64,000 nt of DNA from Larsenimonas salina (GTDB lineage Bacteria > Pseudomonadota > Gammaproteobacteria > Pseudomonadales > Halomonadaceae), in NCBI RefSeq assembly GCF_023736155.1, contig NZ_JAMLJJ010000002.1, forward strand, positions 124,001 through 188,000, read 5' to 3'. The position numbers were made by a program, and so were the translations under genes. Each line of letters begins with the position of its first letter. Positions within the stretch are counted from its first letter, which is position 1. Below the pieces are notes generated by a model. The model did no database searches and was not told where the DNA came from. It worked only from the letters and a program-made list of their open reading frames with translations. Below are positions 9,714-16,600 of the stretch, piece by piece.

Positions 9714-10430
9714 ATGAGCCCGACCGTAGTGACCTGCCAGGTCGAAGCCGTTGAAACGTTGAGTGAGGTTGTCTACCGCGTGTTCCTGAAGGGGGAGTCT
9801 GCGGCAGTGGCTCATGCGCCGGGTCAATACCTTGAGTTGGAGCAGGAAGGCGACTGGTTGCCGTTTTCCATTGCCAATCATCATCAAGGTGACGGTGAAC
9901 TCGAGCTGCACATTCAATACGCGCCTGAAAATCCCCGGTCGAAACGCTTGTTCGAGCGTCTTTTTGCCCATGAGGCCTTTCAGGTTCGATTGCCGAGCGG
10001 CGAAAGCGTACTGGACCTTGATGACGACCGGCCTCTGATGCTGATTGCCGCCGGTACCGGCTTTGCCCAGATGAAAGCGATCATCGAGGCGGCGTTGGCG
10101 CACCATCCGGACCGCCCGGTTCACCTGTGGTGGGCGGGCAAAACGCGAGAGGACCTCTATCTTGAGAGCCTCCCGCGTCGGTGGAGCACAGAGTACCCGA
10201 ACGTGACGTTCACACCCGTGATCGAGGCGCCGAGCGAGACCGATTTCGACGGTATGATCGAGCGCGTCGACCGCGCGCTGCATGCTCGGGTGACCAGTAC
10301 GCGCGAGGCGAGCATCTTTATTTCAGGCTCGCCGGGCATGGTCTATGCCGTAGTCGATACGCTTGATGCCATCGAGCCGCTGACTGAGCGGGTGTTTTCC
10401 GATGTCTTCAGTTACGCCCCCAGAGGCTAG
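9714..10430 (+). CDS. fre: NAD(P)H-flavin reductase, Fre/LuxG family
   Basis: Likely reduces free FMN/FAD with NAD(P)H, supplying reduced flavin, possibly to the UbiX/UbiD step. The 238 residues (E. coli Fre 233) form an FNR-like protein. An N-terminal flavin-binding barrel carries the LPFSIAN motif in place of RxYS (about residues 50-56). The nucleotide-binding domain has IAAGTGFAQMKAI (about 108-120) and the terminal SGSPGMVYAV block. ATG 9714 is chosen over ATG 9708 because GAGGA at 9703-9707 gives a 6-bp spacing to it. No iron-sulfur domain is fused. Position right behind ubiD supports the name; the cellular substrate is not proven. Confidence 0.88.
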   Translation: MSPTVVTCQVEAVETLSEVVYRVFLKGESAAVAHAPGQYLELEQEGDWLPFSIANHHQGDGELELHIQYAPENPRSKRLFERLFAHEAFQVRLPSGESVLDLDDDRPLMLIAAGTGFAQMKAIIEAALAHHPDRPVHLWWAGKTREDLYLESLPRRWSTEYPNVTFTPVIEAPSETDFDGMIERVDRALHARVTSTREASIFISGSPGMVYAVVDTLDAIEPLTERVFSDVFSYAPRG

Positions 10431-10492
10431 TCTTTCGGCGACGTTCAAGGCATTTCAGTAAAAGATTCAGGCGCATGGTCTTGATGATCGCT

Positions 10493-10531
10493 AGATGATA
10501 ATTACCCGGTTTTCAACCGGAAGGTGTCATC
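10493..10531 (+). repeat. Inverted repeat / hairpin downstream of fre
   Basis: Nested inverted repeat: outer arms AGATGA/TCATCT and inner arms CCGGTT/AACCGG around TTC. There is no T-run, so it is not a standard terminator. It may protect the 3' end of the ubiD-fre mRNA; purpose unknown. Confidence 0.4.
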
Positions 10532-10547
10532 TGGCTGCAACATACGG

Positions 10548-10580
10548 TTGACGATCAAGGCGCGGAAGCGTAAATATAAA
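10548..10580 (+). promoter_or_regulatory. Candidate promoter ahead of a small membrane ORF
   Basis: TTGACG (10548-10553) is followed by TAAATA at 17 bp or by TATAAA at 21 bp. Neither pairing is ideal, but this is the only sigma70-like stretch before the small ORF at 10664. Confidence 0.3.
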
Positions 10581-10611
10581 AAAGCGAAGCGGCGCGTAAG
10601 CGCCGTTTCGC
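10578..10611 (-). terminator. Strong hairpin with T-run on the minus strand
   Basis: A 12-bp stem (10584-10595 with 10600-10611, one G-T wobble) around a 4-nt GTAA loop. Six A precede it on the plus strand, so read leftward it is a stem followed by six T, a typical intrinsic terminator. No minus-strand gene lies immediately upstream in that direction. It could stop antisense transcription arriving from ppk1 across the DAHP synthase gene. Confidence 0.6.
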
Positions 10612-10616
10612 GTTAT

Positions 10617-10630
10617 AACGACATGTCGTT
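10617..10630. promoter_or_regulatory. Perfect 14-bp palindrome, possible operator
   Basis: AACGACATGTCGTT is a perfect palindrome between the hairpin at 10584-10611 and the small ORF at 10664. Its size and place fit a dimeric regulator site. No regulator gene is adjacent. Confidence 0.35.
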
Positions 10631-10663
10631 GAATAACAATTTACTGTCAAGAGGTGTCGGACC

Positions 10664-10792
10664 ATGACAACGTTGAGGTCACGTACACGCAAGGAGCATG
10701 TTGCCCTGGCCGGTTTGATTGCAGGTGTAACAGCGCTGGGTGTTCTCACCGCCGTTCCGATGATTCTTCTCTGGCTTAAGCTGTTTTCTTGA
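10664..10792 (+). CDS. Hypothetical 42-residue single-pass membrane protein
   Basis: Short open frame beginning at the ATG at 10664, with AAGAGG 9 bp upstream. The first 12 residues are basic (RSRTRKEH). Residues about 13-40 are almost entirely hydrophobic and rich in Ala, Gly, Leu and Val, enough for one membrane span with the positive end inside. The layout (promoter-like stretch, hairpin, palindrome, ribosome site, ORF) suggests a real gene, but I do not recognise a family. It could also be a leader or stress-related small protein. Checking for conservation in related genomes would decide. Confidence 0.45.
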   Translation: MTTLRSRTRKEHVALAGLIAGVTALGVLTAVPMILLWLKLFS

Positions 10793-10951
10793 TTCAGTGC
10801 CTGTTTCTCGATGCAGGACCCAGCAGGACAACTGCTTAAGCTCTGGATAGATCCAAATAACCGATTACTGATGACTTGCCCGATGATTATGAACCAAGCC
10901 CACGTCAATAACGCCTTCATTGAAGCCAACGCCACTGGCGTTGACGCTGCA

Positions 10952-10993
10952 ATGATCGGCTATTGGTATTGGTTTATGGACGGGCGCGCCTGA
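10952..10993 (+). CDS. Aromatic leader peptide of the DAHP synthase attenuator (start uncertain)
   Basis: The frame ends in MIGYWYWFMDGRA and a TGA at 10991-10993. Codons 10961-10975 read Tyr-Trp-Tyr-Trp-Phe, the three end products of the pathway whose first enzyme is encoded 250 bp downstream. This density of control codons right before alternative hairpins is the hallmark of a ribosome-mediated attenuator. The nearest in-frame ATG is 10952 (13 residues); in-frame ATGs at 10889, 10883, 10871 and 10811 would give longer peptides. None has a clear Shine-Dalgarno, so the start is unresolved. A 7-bp hairpin CAACGCC/GGCGTTG (10927-10943) lies just ahead of 10952. Confidence 0.6.
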   Translation: MIGYWYWFMDGRA

Positions 10994-11069
10994 TGTAATG
11001 CACTGCATAGGCCGCCCGAATCGTTTGACGGGCAGCCGAGTATCAAACCCCCTGATCGGCTTGCCCGGT
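10981..11069 (+). promoter_or_regulatory. Alternative RNA structures of the attenuator (segments 1:2, 2:3, 3:4)
   Basis: Three mutually exclusive pairings can be read directly. Segment 1 (10981-10990, end of the leader ORF) pairs with segment 2 (11010-11018): 9 bp with one bulged C. Segment 2 pairs instead with segment 3 (11029-11037): 8 bp with one C-A mismatch and a 10-nt loop. Segment 3 (11029-11039) pairs with segment 4 (11056-11067): 11 bp with one bulged T. Segment 4 is also the inner part of the terminator stem, so 3:4 excludes termination. A ribosome stalled early in the Tyr/Trp run leaves 1 free, so 1:2 and 3:4 form and transcription continues. A ribosome at the stop codon covers 1, so 2:3 forms and the terminator folds. 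Confidence 0.6.
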
Positions 11070-11081
11070 CAGGGGGTTTTT
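11048..11081 (+). terminator. Attenuator terminator upstream of DAHP synthase
   Basis: Twelve-bp stem (11048-11059 with 11065-11076, one T-G wobble) starting CCCCCTGA and closing TCAGGGGG, with loop CTTGC, followed by five T (11077-11081). It stands 55 bp after the leader stop codon and 160 bp before the DAHP synthase start, so it must be passed for the gene to be expressed. Confidence 0.88.
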
Positions 11082-11130
11082 CGTTTGTACGCTGTTTGCA
11101 CTTCTATAACTCAATAACGGAGATCGGACC

Positions 11131-11229
11131 ATGACGTATTTCAATGCTTGTGCCCTGTTTGCCCGCGGTGCCTTTTGGGTCGTGATCGATCCCAGTCGTC
11201 TGCCGTCCTCATTATCTCAACGCTCATAA
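11131..11229 (+). CDS. Second small aromatic-rich ORF directly before DAHP synthase
   Basis: A 32-codon frame starts at ATG 11131, with CGGAGAT 7 bp upstream, and stops 12 bp before the DAHP synthase ATG. The Shine-Dalgarno AAGGA of the enzyme gene lies in that 12-bp gap. The peptide begins MTYFNACALFARGAFW: four aromatic residues beyond Tyr3 (Phe4, Phe10, Phe15, Trp16) fall within the first 16. A 7-bp bulged hairpin (11176-11194) begins at the Trp codon. It may be a second regulatory leader or a coupling ORF that brings ribosomes to the aro start. I do not recognise the peptide. Confidence 0.5.
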   Translation: MTYFNACALFARGAFWVVIDPSRLPSSLSQRS

Positions 11230-11241
11230 AGGAATTTTCCC

Positions 11242-12300
11242 ATGTTTGCCGATACACCTTCCGCTCTATCCCATACCTCGCTTCCTTCTTCTCGCGATCT
11301 GAAGGCGGCCATGCCGCTGAGTGATGCCCTCCAGACGCAAATCCGCAAGCAACGCGCAGCCATTGCAGAGATCCTTGCCGGTAGGGACGATCGCATGCTG
11401 GTGGTCGTTGGTCCGTGCTCTGTGCACGACCCTGTTGCAGCACTTGATTATGCGCAGCGCCTGGCCTCCCTGAATCAGCATCTATCGGATCGACTGCTGT
11501 TGGTCATGCGGGTCTACGTTGAAAAGCCGCGCACGATTACGGGGTGGAAGGGACTGGCTTATGATCCGCACCTGGATGGGTCGCACGACATGTCGGAAGG
11601 GCTTCGTCAGGCTCGGGAATTGATGATCGACATCGCGTCACTGGGCTTGCCGGTGTCGACAGAGCTTTTAAGCCCGGTGGTCACGCACTACCTCGACGAT
11701 ATTCTCTCATGGGCAGCCATTGGTGCCCGTACCACCGAGTCCCAGATCCATCGGGAACTGGTCAGTGGCCTCGATTTCCCGGTTGGCTTCAAGAATGCCA
11801 CGAGTGGCAGCGTTCAAATCGCGGCAGATGCAATGCAAAGCGCCGCTCACGCCCATCACAGCTTCGGGGTTGATGGTCACGGTGTGATGTCCCGTATGCT
11901 GACCCAGGGTAACCCGCATACGCATCTGGTGCTTCGAGGGGGCGATCAAGGGCCCAACTTCGACGCTGCAAGTGTTGCCAGCGCTCAGCACTGCCTGACG
12001 CAGAGTGGGGCACCTGCCGCGCTAATGGTGGATTGCTCCCATGCCAACAGCGGCAAGGACCCGGCGCGCCAGCCCGATGTTCTGGCGCATGTGGTGTCTC
12101 AGCGCGTTCGGGGTAACAAGGCACTGTGCGCGGTGATGCTTGAAAGTTTCATCGAAGAGGGCAAGCAGCCCATTACTGCAAATGGGCTTCGTTATGGGCA
12201 GTCCGTGACGGATGGCTGTCTCGGCTGGGCGCACACCGAGCAGCTGCTGCGTCAGATGGCGACCGCGCTGGCCGCCTCCAACACCGAACTAGCGTTTTAA
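11242..12300 (+). CDS. 3-deoxy-7-phosphoheptulonate (DAHP) synthase, type I
   Basis: First enzyme of the shikimate pathway: phosphoenolpyruvate plus erythrose 4-phosphate to DAHP, metal-dependent, cytosolic and normally feedback-inhibited by an aromatic amino acid. The 352 residues match the AroF/AroG/AroH class (348-356). Seen motifs are GPCSVHD (57-63, with the metal-binding Cys), RVYVEKPRTITGWKG, AIGARTTESQIHRE, PVGFKN, DCSHANSGK and YGQSVTDGCLGW. Which of the Phe-, Tyr- or Trp-sensitive isozymes it is cannot be told by eye. It sits behind the attenuator and second leader ORF and overlaps the stop of convergent ppk1 by 12 bp. Confidence 0.95.
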   Translation: MFADTPSALSHTSLPSSRDLKAAMPLSDALQTQIRKQRAAIAEILAGRDDRMLVVVGPCSVHDPVAALDYAQRLASLNQHLSDRLLLVMRVYVEKPRTITGWKGLAYDPHLDGSHDMSEGLRQARELMIDIASLGLPVSTELLSPVVTHYLDDILSWAAIGARTTESQIHRELVSGLDFPVGFKNATSGSVQIAADAMQSAAHAHHSFGVDGHGVMSRMLTQGNPHTHLVLRGGDQGPNFDAASVASAQHCLTQSGAPAALMVDCSHANSGKDPARQPDVLAHVVSQRVRGNKALCAVMLESFIEEGKQPITANGLRYGQSVTDGCLGWAHTEQLLRQMATALAASNTELAF

Positions 12301-14493
12301 CGCGTACGCATAGAGTAGCGTCTCTTGCGCGCTGATGGCCTCTTCATCGCCGGATGGTGTCGAGCGTTCGTAGTGGCCATCAGCGCAGAGCTGCCAGCTC
12401 TGACAGTTGTCGAGCAGGTACGTGTCCATGTCCTTTTTGATCTGACGGGCGAGCTTTTGATTGAGCACCGGAAAGCAGCTCTCGACCCGGTGGAACATGT
12501 TGCGCTCCATGGCATCGGCACTGCCGCACCAGAGCTGAGGCCGATTGGCATTGCGGAAATAATAGACGCGGGTGTGTTCGAGAAACCGCCCCACGATCGA
12601 GCGTACGCGGATGTTGTCTGAGACGCCCTCCACGCCCGGGCGCAGGCAACAGGTGCTGCGAATGATCAGGTCGCACTCGATGCCGGCCTGAGAGGCTCTA
12701 TAAAGCGCCTGGATAAGGCGTGGCTCGGTCAGCGAGTTGCACTTGAACAGGATATACCCCTTGCAGCCACGCTTAACGTGCTCGATTTCACGGTCGATCA
12801 ACTCGATCAGGGTGCTGTGCAGCGTGAAGGGAGCATGCAGCAGGTAGTGTGTCTGCCGCGGCTGGCCCATGCCGGCGATCTGCTGGAATATGAGGTGAAC
12901 GTCCCGGCAGATCTTGTGATCGGCCGTCAGCAGGCTGTAGTCGGTGTAAAGCTTGGCGGTCGTCGCGTGGTAGTTGCCGGTGCCCAGATGCGCGTAATGA
13001 CGAAGTTCGCCCTGCTCGCGACGCACCATGTGCATCAGCTTGGCGTGAATCTTGAAGTCCATCATGCCGTAGATGACGTTCGCCCCGGCTTCCTGCAGCC
13101 GTGAGGCAAGCTCGATGTTATCCGCTTCATCAAAGCGTGCCCGAAGTTCGATCACCACGGTCACTTCCTTGCCGTTTCGCGCGGCATCGGCCAGCGCACT
13201 GACAATTTCGGAGTGAGGGCCGGTGCGATAAAGCGTCTGCTTGATCGCAAGCACGTTGGGGTCGCTTGCGGCTTCCTTCAGCCAGTGCTCGACCGGCGCG
13301 AACGATTGGTAGGGGTGGTGAAGCAGAATGTCGTCCTGAGCCACCGCGTCGAAGTAGCTGCCACGTCGATGCCTGAGTGGCTTGGGCAGACCCGGAACGA
13401 ACGGGCCGTACAGCAGATCGGAGCGGTGCGTGTCATTGATGACGGCCATCATGCGGCTCAAGTTGACCGGGCCATCGACCAGATAGAGGTCCTGGGCGGT
13501 GAGGCCGAATTGATTGAGCAGGAAGTCGGCCAGATGCGCCGGGCAGTTGTTGGCGATTTCAAGCCGCACGCCATCGCCATAGCGTCTCGCCAGTAGCTCG
13601 CCCTTGAGGGCTGAGGCCAGGTCCGACACCTCTTCCGGATTGACGGAGAGGTCGGCGTTGCGGGTCAGGCGGAACTGGTAGCAGCCCTTGATCGTCATGC
13701 CCGGGAATAGCGCGTCCGCGTGGGCGTGAATCATCGATGACAAAAACGCGTAGTCGACGCTGCCATTACCACTGATATCCTCTGGAAAGCGGATCAGGCG
13801 GGGCAGTGAGCGCGGCGCCGGAATTATCGCCAAGCCGCCCGAGCGCCCGAAGGCGTCGCTGCCTTCGAGCTCGACAATGAAATTGAGGCTCTTGTTGACC
13901 AGGCGCGGAAAGGGATGCGACGGATCAAGCCCGATCGGGCTGATGACGGGCTGAATCTCACGGTAAAAATAGTCGGAGACCCACTCCTTCTGGGCCTTGG
14001 TCCAGCGGCTTCGTCGAAGAAAGCGGACATTTTCCTGCTCGAGTGCCGGAATCAGAACGTCGTTCAGAATCTGGTATTGGCGCGCGACGTGCTCATGGGC
14101 AATGTCGGAAATTTCATTGAGCGTTTGTTGGTAGGTCTGGCCGTCCCGGCTGTGCGCATTTTCATCGATCAGCAGCGCCTGCTTGAGACCAGCCACACGA
14201 ATTTCGAAAAACTCATCGAGGTTCGAGGAGAAAATCAGCAGGAACATGACGCGGTTGAGAATCGGGTGAGCGTCGTCGAGCGCCTGTTCAAGCACCCGGA
14301 TGTGAAACTGCAGCGTGGATATTTCCCGGTTGAAGTAAAGCTGGGGATGGGTCAGTGCCATGCCCCCTTCAGGGGCCGGCCGCGCCCGGATGCCGACCTT
14401 TGTCCGGTTGACGCGAAGGGGCGGGGTCTCGTTTCCACCGTCGCTTTCGGACGTCGATGAGGCCTCGGGTGCGGAAGTGGGTTTTGTGCTCAT
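12289..14493 (-). CDS. ppk1: Polyphosphate kinase 1
   Basis: Membrane-associated enzyme that polymerises the gamma-phosphate of ATP into polyphosphate through a phosphohistidine. The 734 residues match my memory of pseudomonad PPK1 (about 736) rather than E. coli (688). The first 45 residues are a low-complexity extension before QLYFNREISTLQFHIRVLEQ. The N, head and two phospholipase-D-like C domains can be followed. RYAHLGTGNYH carries the expected phosphorylated His, and GRFLEHTRVYYF the second conserved His. CAAGGG stands before the ATG. It is convergent with the DAHP synthase gene (12-bp overlap) and divergent from elbB. Confidence 0.96.
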   Translation of the reverse strand: MSTKPTSAPEASSTSESDGGNETPPLRVNRTKVGIRARPAPEGGMALTHPQLYFNREISTLQFHIRVLEQALDDAHPILNRVMFLLIFSSNLDEFFEIRVAGLKQALLIDENAHSRDGQTYQQTLNEISDIAHEHVARQYQILNDVLIPALEQENVRFLRRSRWTKAQKEWVSDYFYREIQPVISPIGLDPSHPFPRLVNKSLNFIVELEGSDAFGRSGGLAIIPAPRSLPRLIRFPEDISGNGSVDYAFLSSMIHAHADALFPGMTIKGCYQFRLTRNADLSVNPEEVSDLASALKGELLARRYGDGVRLEIANNCPAHLADFLLNQFGLTAQDLYLVDGPVNLSRMMAVINDTHRSDLLYGPFVPGLPKPLRHRRGSYFDAVAQDDILLHHPYQSFAPVEHWLKEAASDPNVLAIKQTLYRTGPHSEIVSALADAARNGKEVTVVIELRARFDEADNIELASRLQEAGANVIYGMMDFKIHAKLMHMVRREQGELRHYAHLGTGNYHATTAKLYTDYSLLTADHKICRDVHLIFQQIAGMGQPRQTHYLLHAPFTLHSTLIELIDREIEHVKRGCKGYILFKCNSLTEPRLIQALYRASQAGIECDLIIRSTCCLRPGVEGVSDNIRVRSIVGRFLEHTRVYYFRNANRPQLWCGSADAMERNMFHRVESCFPVLNQKLARQIKKDMDTYLLDNCQSWQLCADGHYERSTPSGDEEAISAQETLLYAYALKR

Positions 14494-14544
14494 CGGTAGC
14501 CCTTGAAGATGCCTGAATGTAAGTGCGCGCAGTTTACGTCAGTT

Positions 14545-14563
14545 CTGTGACACTGCTGTGTCA
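14545..14563. promoter_or_regulatory. Inverted repeat in the ppk1/elbB divergent promoter region
   Basis: TGACAC-TGCT-GTGTCA (14548-14563) is a perfect inverted repeat 55 bp from the ppk1 start. The same bases contain two CTGTG words 11 bp apart (14545 and 14556), which loosely recalls a Pho box, fitting for ppk1. The match to the full Pho box is only partial and in the elbB direction. Confidence 0.3.
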
Positions 14564-14731
14564 GGCTTTTTCAGGCCTTTGCGCGCGCTCAAGCGGTTCA
14601 TTAAAGTGTAGATTCAGCATACGTCATCAACGCCATTCCCTCCTTTTTATGTTATCGGCCATACTGAGGAAACCGATACCACGGTCGTATGAACATATCG
14701 ACGTATCACCCACTGTTTTCAAAGGTTGCTT

Positions 14732-15391
14732 ATGAACAAGAATGTTGCCGTAGTACTGGCAGGCTGCGGGTACCTCGACGGGTCCGAAATCTATGAGACG
14801 ACACTGACCCTGCTGCGTCTTGATCAACTCAAGATTCCCTTCACATGTTTCGCACCTGACATCGAGCAGCACGATGTGATCGATCATCGCACCGAGCAGG
14901 CAATGCAGGGTGAAACACGCAATGTGCTTACGGAATCGGCGCGCCTGGCGCGGGGGAACATCGAGGCGCTGGATGCGCTGGACCCGGAGCAGTTCGATGC
15001 AATCATTGTGCCGGGCGGGTTCGGAGCGGCCAAGAATCTGTGTGACTTCGCCATCAGCGGCGACAGCATTACGGTGCTGCCTGAGCTGGTGGAAAAGGTG
15101 CGGCCGTTTTTCGAGGCCAAAAAGCCGATTGGGCTGATGTGCATCGCCCCGGTCATGGTGCCGAAGATGCTCAGTGGCAGTGTGCCGGTCACGATCGGGG
15201 ATGATGCAAGCATCGCAGGCGCCATCAGTTCGATGGGTGGGCTTCACCGAAGCTGCAGTGTCGATAATATCGTGGTTGACCACGAGCACCGCGTGGTCAC
15301 CACGCCGGCCTATCTTCTGGCCGAGAACCTGGACGAGGCGTCCAAGGGGATCTTCAAGCTCGTCGACAAGGTCGCTGAACTCATGCGTTGA
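14732..15391 (+). CDS. elbB: ElbB-type glyoxalase, DJ-1/PfpI superfamily
   Basis: Homologue of E. coli ElbB, once tied to isoprenoid synthesis and later shown to have glyoxalase-like activity; its true role is not settled. The 219 residues match E. coli (217). The class-I glutamine-amidotransferase-like fold shows PGGFGAAKNLCDFA (94-107) and the nucleophile-elbow Cys at 137 in GLMCIAP. ATG 14732 has AAAGG 6 bp upstream; an in-frame TTG at 14726 is less likely. It ends 4 bp before the convergent tatC stop, with no terminator between. Confidence 0.92.
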   Translation: MNKNVAVVLAGCGYLDGSEIYETTLTLLRLDQLKIPFTCFAPDIEQHDVIDHRTEQAMQGETRNVLTESARLARGNIEALDALDPEQFDAIIVPGGFGAAKNLCDFAISGDSITVLPELVEKVRPFFEAKKPIGLMCIAPVMVPKMLSGSVPVTIGDDASIAGAISSMGGLHRSCSVDNIVVDHEHRVVTTPAYLLAENLDEASKGIFKLVDKVAELMR

Positions 15392-15395
15392 GCCG

Positions 15396-16163
15396 CTATC
15401 GGGCGTTGTCGGTAACCTCGGCGCGCCCGCCGCGCTGGCGCTTCACGCACCGGCCGAACAGAATGCCCACCTCGAACAACAGCCACATCGGAATGGCCAG
15501 CAGGCTCTGGGACACTACATCCGGAGGGGTCAAAAGCATGCCGACCACAAAGCACCCAAGAACCACATAAGGGCGCTTCTTGGAGAGCGTTTTTACATCG
15601 GTGGCGCCGGTCAAGATCAGCAAGAACGTGGCGATTGGGATTTCGAACGCCACGCCGAACGCAAAAAACAGCTTCAACACGAAGTTCAGGTACGCATTGA
15701 TGTCGGTCATGACCTGAACGCCCTCAGGCGCGGCGGTCGTGAAGAACTTGAATAGAATCGGAAAGACCACGAAATACGCAAATACAGCGCCTGCGTAGAA
15801 CAGCAGTACGCTCGAGCCGAGAATCGGAACGGCCAGCTTCTTTTCGTGGGTATAAAGCCCCGGGGCGATAAACGCCCAGGCTTGATACAGAAGAAACGGC
15901 ACCGCCGCGAAAAGGGCGGCCACAAGGGTCAGCTTGAACGGTGCCAGAAACGGGGAGGCCACTTCGGTCGCGATCATCTGCGAGCCGGGGGGCATCAGTC
16001 CGATCAAGGGGCGTGCGATGAACTCGTACAGGTCGTTCGAGAAGCCATAAAGGCCCAGAAACAGTACAAGAATGACCACGACCGCTTTCAGTAACCGCGA
16101 TCGTAGTTCGACCAGATGTTCGATCAAGGGCATGGGCTGATCGGAATCCTCGGGGGAACTCAT
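15396..16163 (-). CDS. tatC: Sec-independent protein translocase TatC
   Basis: Polytopic receptor of the twin-arginine translocase, which exports folded proteins. It binds the RR signal peptide together with TatB. The 255 residues (E. coli 258) show the six hydrophobic spans. The N-terminal MPLIEHLVELRSRLLK block contains the conserved glutamate for signal-peptide binding, and FPILFKFF and TPPDVVSQ are typical. The C-terminal tail is basic. It is the last gene of tatABC, 5 bp after tatB. Confidence 0.96.
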   Translation of the reverse strand: MSSPEDSDQPMPLIEHLVELRSRLLKAVVVILVLFLGLYGFSNDLYEFIARPLIGLMPPGSQMIATEVASPFLAPFKLTLVAALFAAVPFLLYQAWAFIAPGLYTHEKKLAVPILGSSVLLFYAGAVFAYFVVFPILFKFFTTAAPEGVQVMTDINAYLNFVLKLFFAFGVAFEIPIATFLLILTGATDVKTLSKKRPYVVLGCFVVGMLLTPPDVVSQSLLAIPMWLLFEVGILFGRCVKRQRGGRAEVTDNAR

Positions 16164-16168
16164 CGCGC

Positions 16169-16597
16169 TTAAATATCCTTGTAAGGCTTGTCAGAGGGCG
16201 TCGTGTCGGCCGTTTCAGAATGTGGGCTTACGCGTGCACTCGAATCATCCACGTGTTCGGTACCCGCGTTCGAGGCCGGCTGCGGTGAGTATGCAGAGGG
16301 CCTGGTTGTGCGTGAGTTACCGCTCGGGCCCTGGTAGTGGCCCAGAGACTCCTCGGTATCGCGCTTGAAGCCGTCCATGCTGGAGGAGAACGCATCTTCA
16401 TGCTCTTTCATCTTGCGACGAAGCTCTTCCGCTTCCAGCTGAGATGAAATGTCCTGCTGAACATTGGACACCGTACGCTTGATGCGACCGATCCAGAGCC
16501 CGGCCGTGCGTGCCGCAACTGGCAGCCGCTCAGGGCCGAGCACTAAAAGCGCGATCACACCAATCACCATCAGTTCGAAAAAGCCGACATCGAACAT
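16169..16597 (-). CDS. tatB: Sec-independent protein translocase TatB
   Basis: Single-span partner of TatC in the Tat receptor complex. The first residues MFDVGFFELMVIGVIALLVLGPERLP give the short membrane helix with the family's Glu and the LGPERLP hinge. An amphipathic helix (about 25-60) and a long, charged, Ser/Thr-rich disordered tail follow to residue 142. It starts 3 bp after tatA and ends 5 bp before tatC. Confidence 0.96.
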   Translation of the reverse strand: MFDVGFFELMVIGVIALLVLGPERLPVAARTAGLWIGRIKRTVSNVQQDISSQLEAEELRRKMKEHEDAFSSSMDGFKRDTEESLGHYQGPSGNSRTTRPSAYSPQPASNAGTEHVDDSSARVSPHSETADTTPSDKPYKDI

Positions 16598-16600
16598 GGC

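Noticed and set aside
8481-10283. 600-codon minus-strand frame opposite ubiD and fre
   Set aside because: Spans two real genes on the other strand and their junction; no recognisable domain.
10941-10969. Promoter TTGACG with a -10 inside the leader peptide codons
   Set aside because: The -10 position reads TGGTAT, a poor match, and transcription from there would omit the control codons.
10981-11037. Classic trp-type reading in which a stalled ribosome masks segment 1 so that 2:3 is the antiterminator
   Set aside because: Segment 3 here pairs with the inner terminator arm, so 2:3 would promote termination under starvation, the wrong sign. The 1:2 plus 3:4 reading fits instead.
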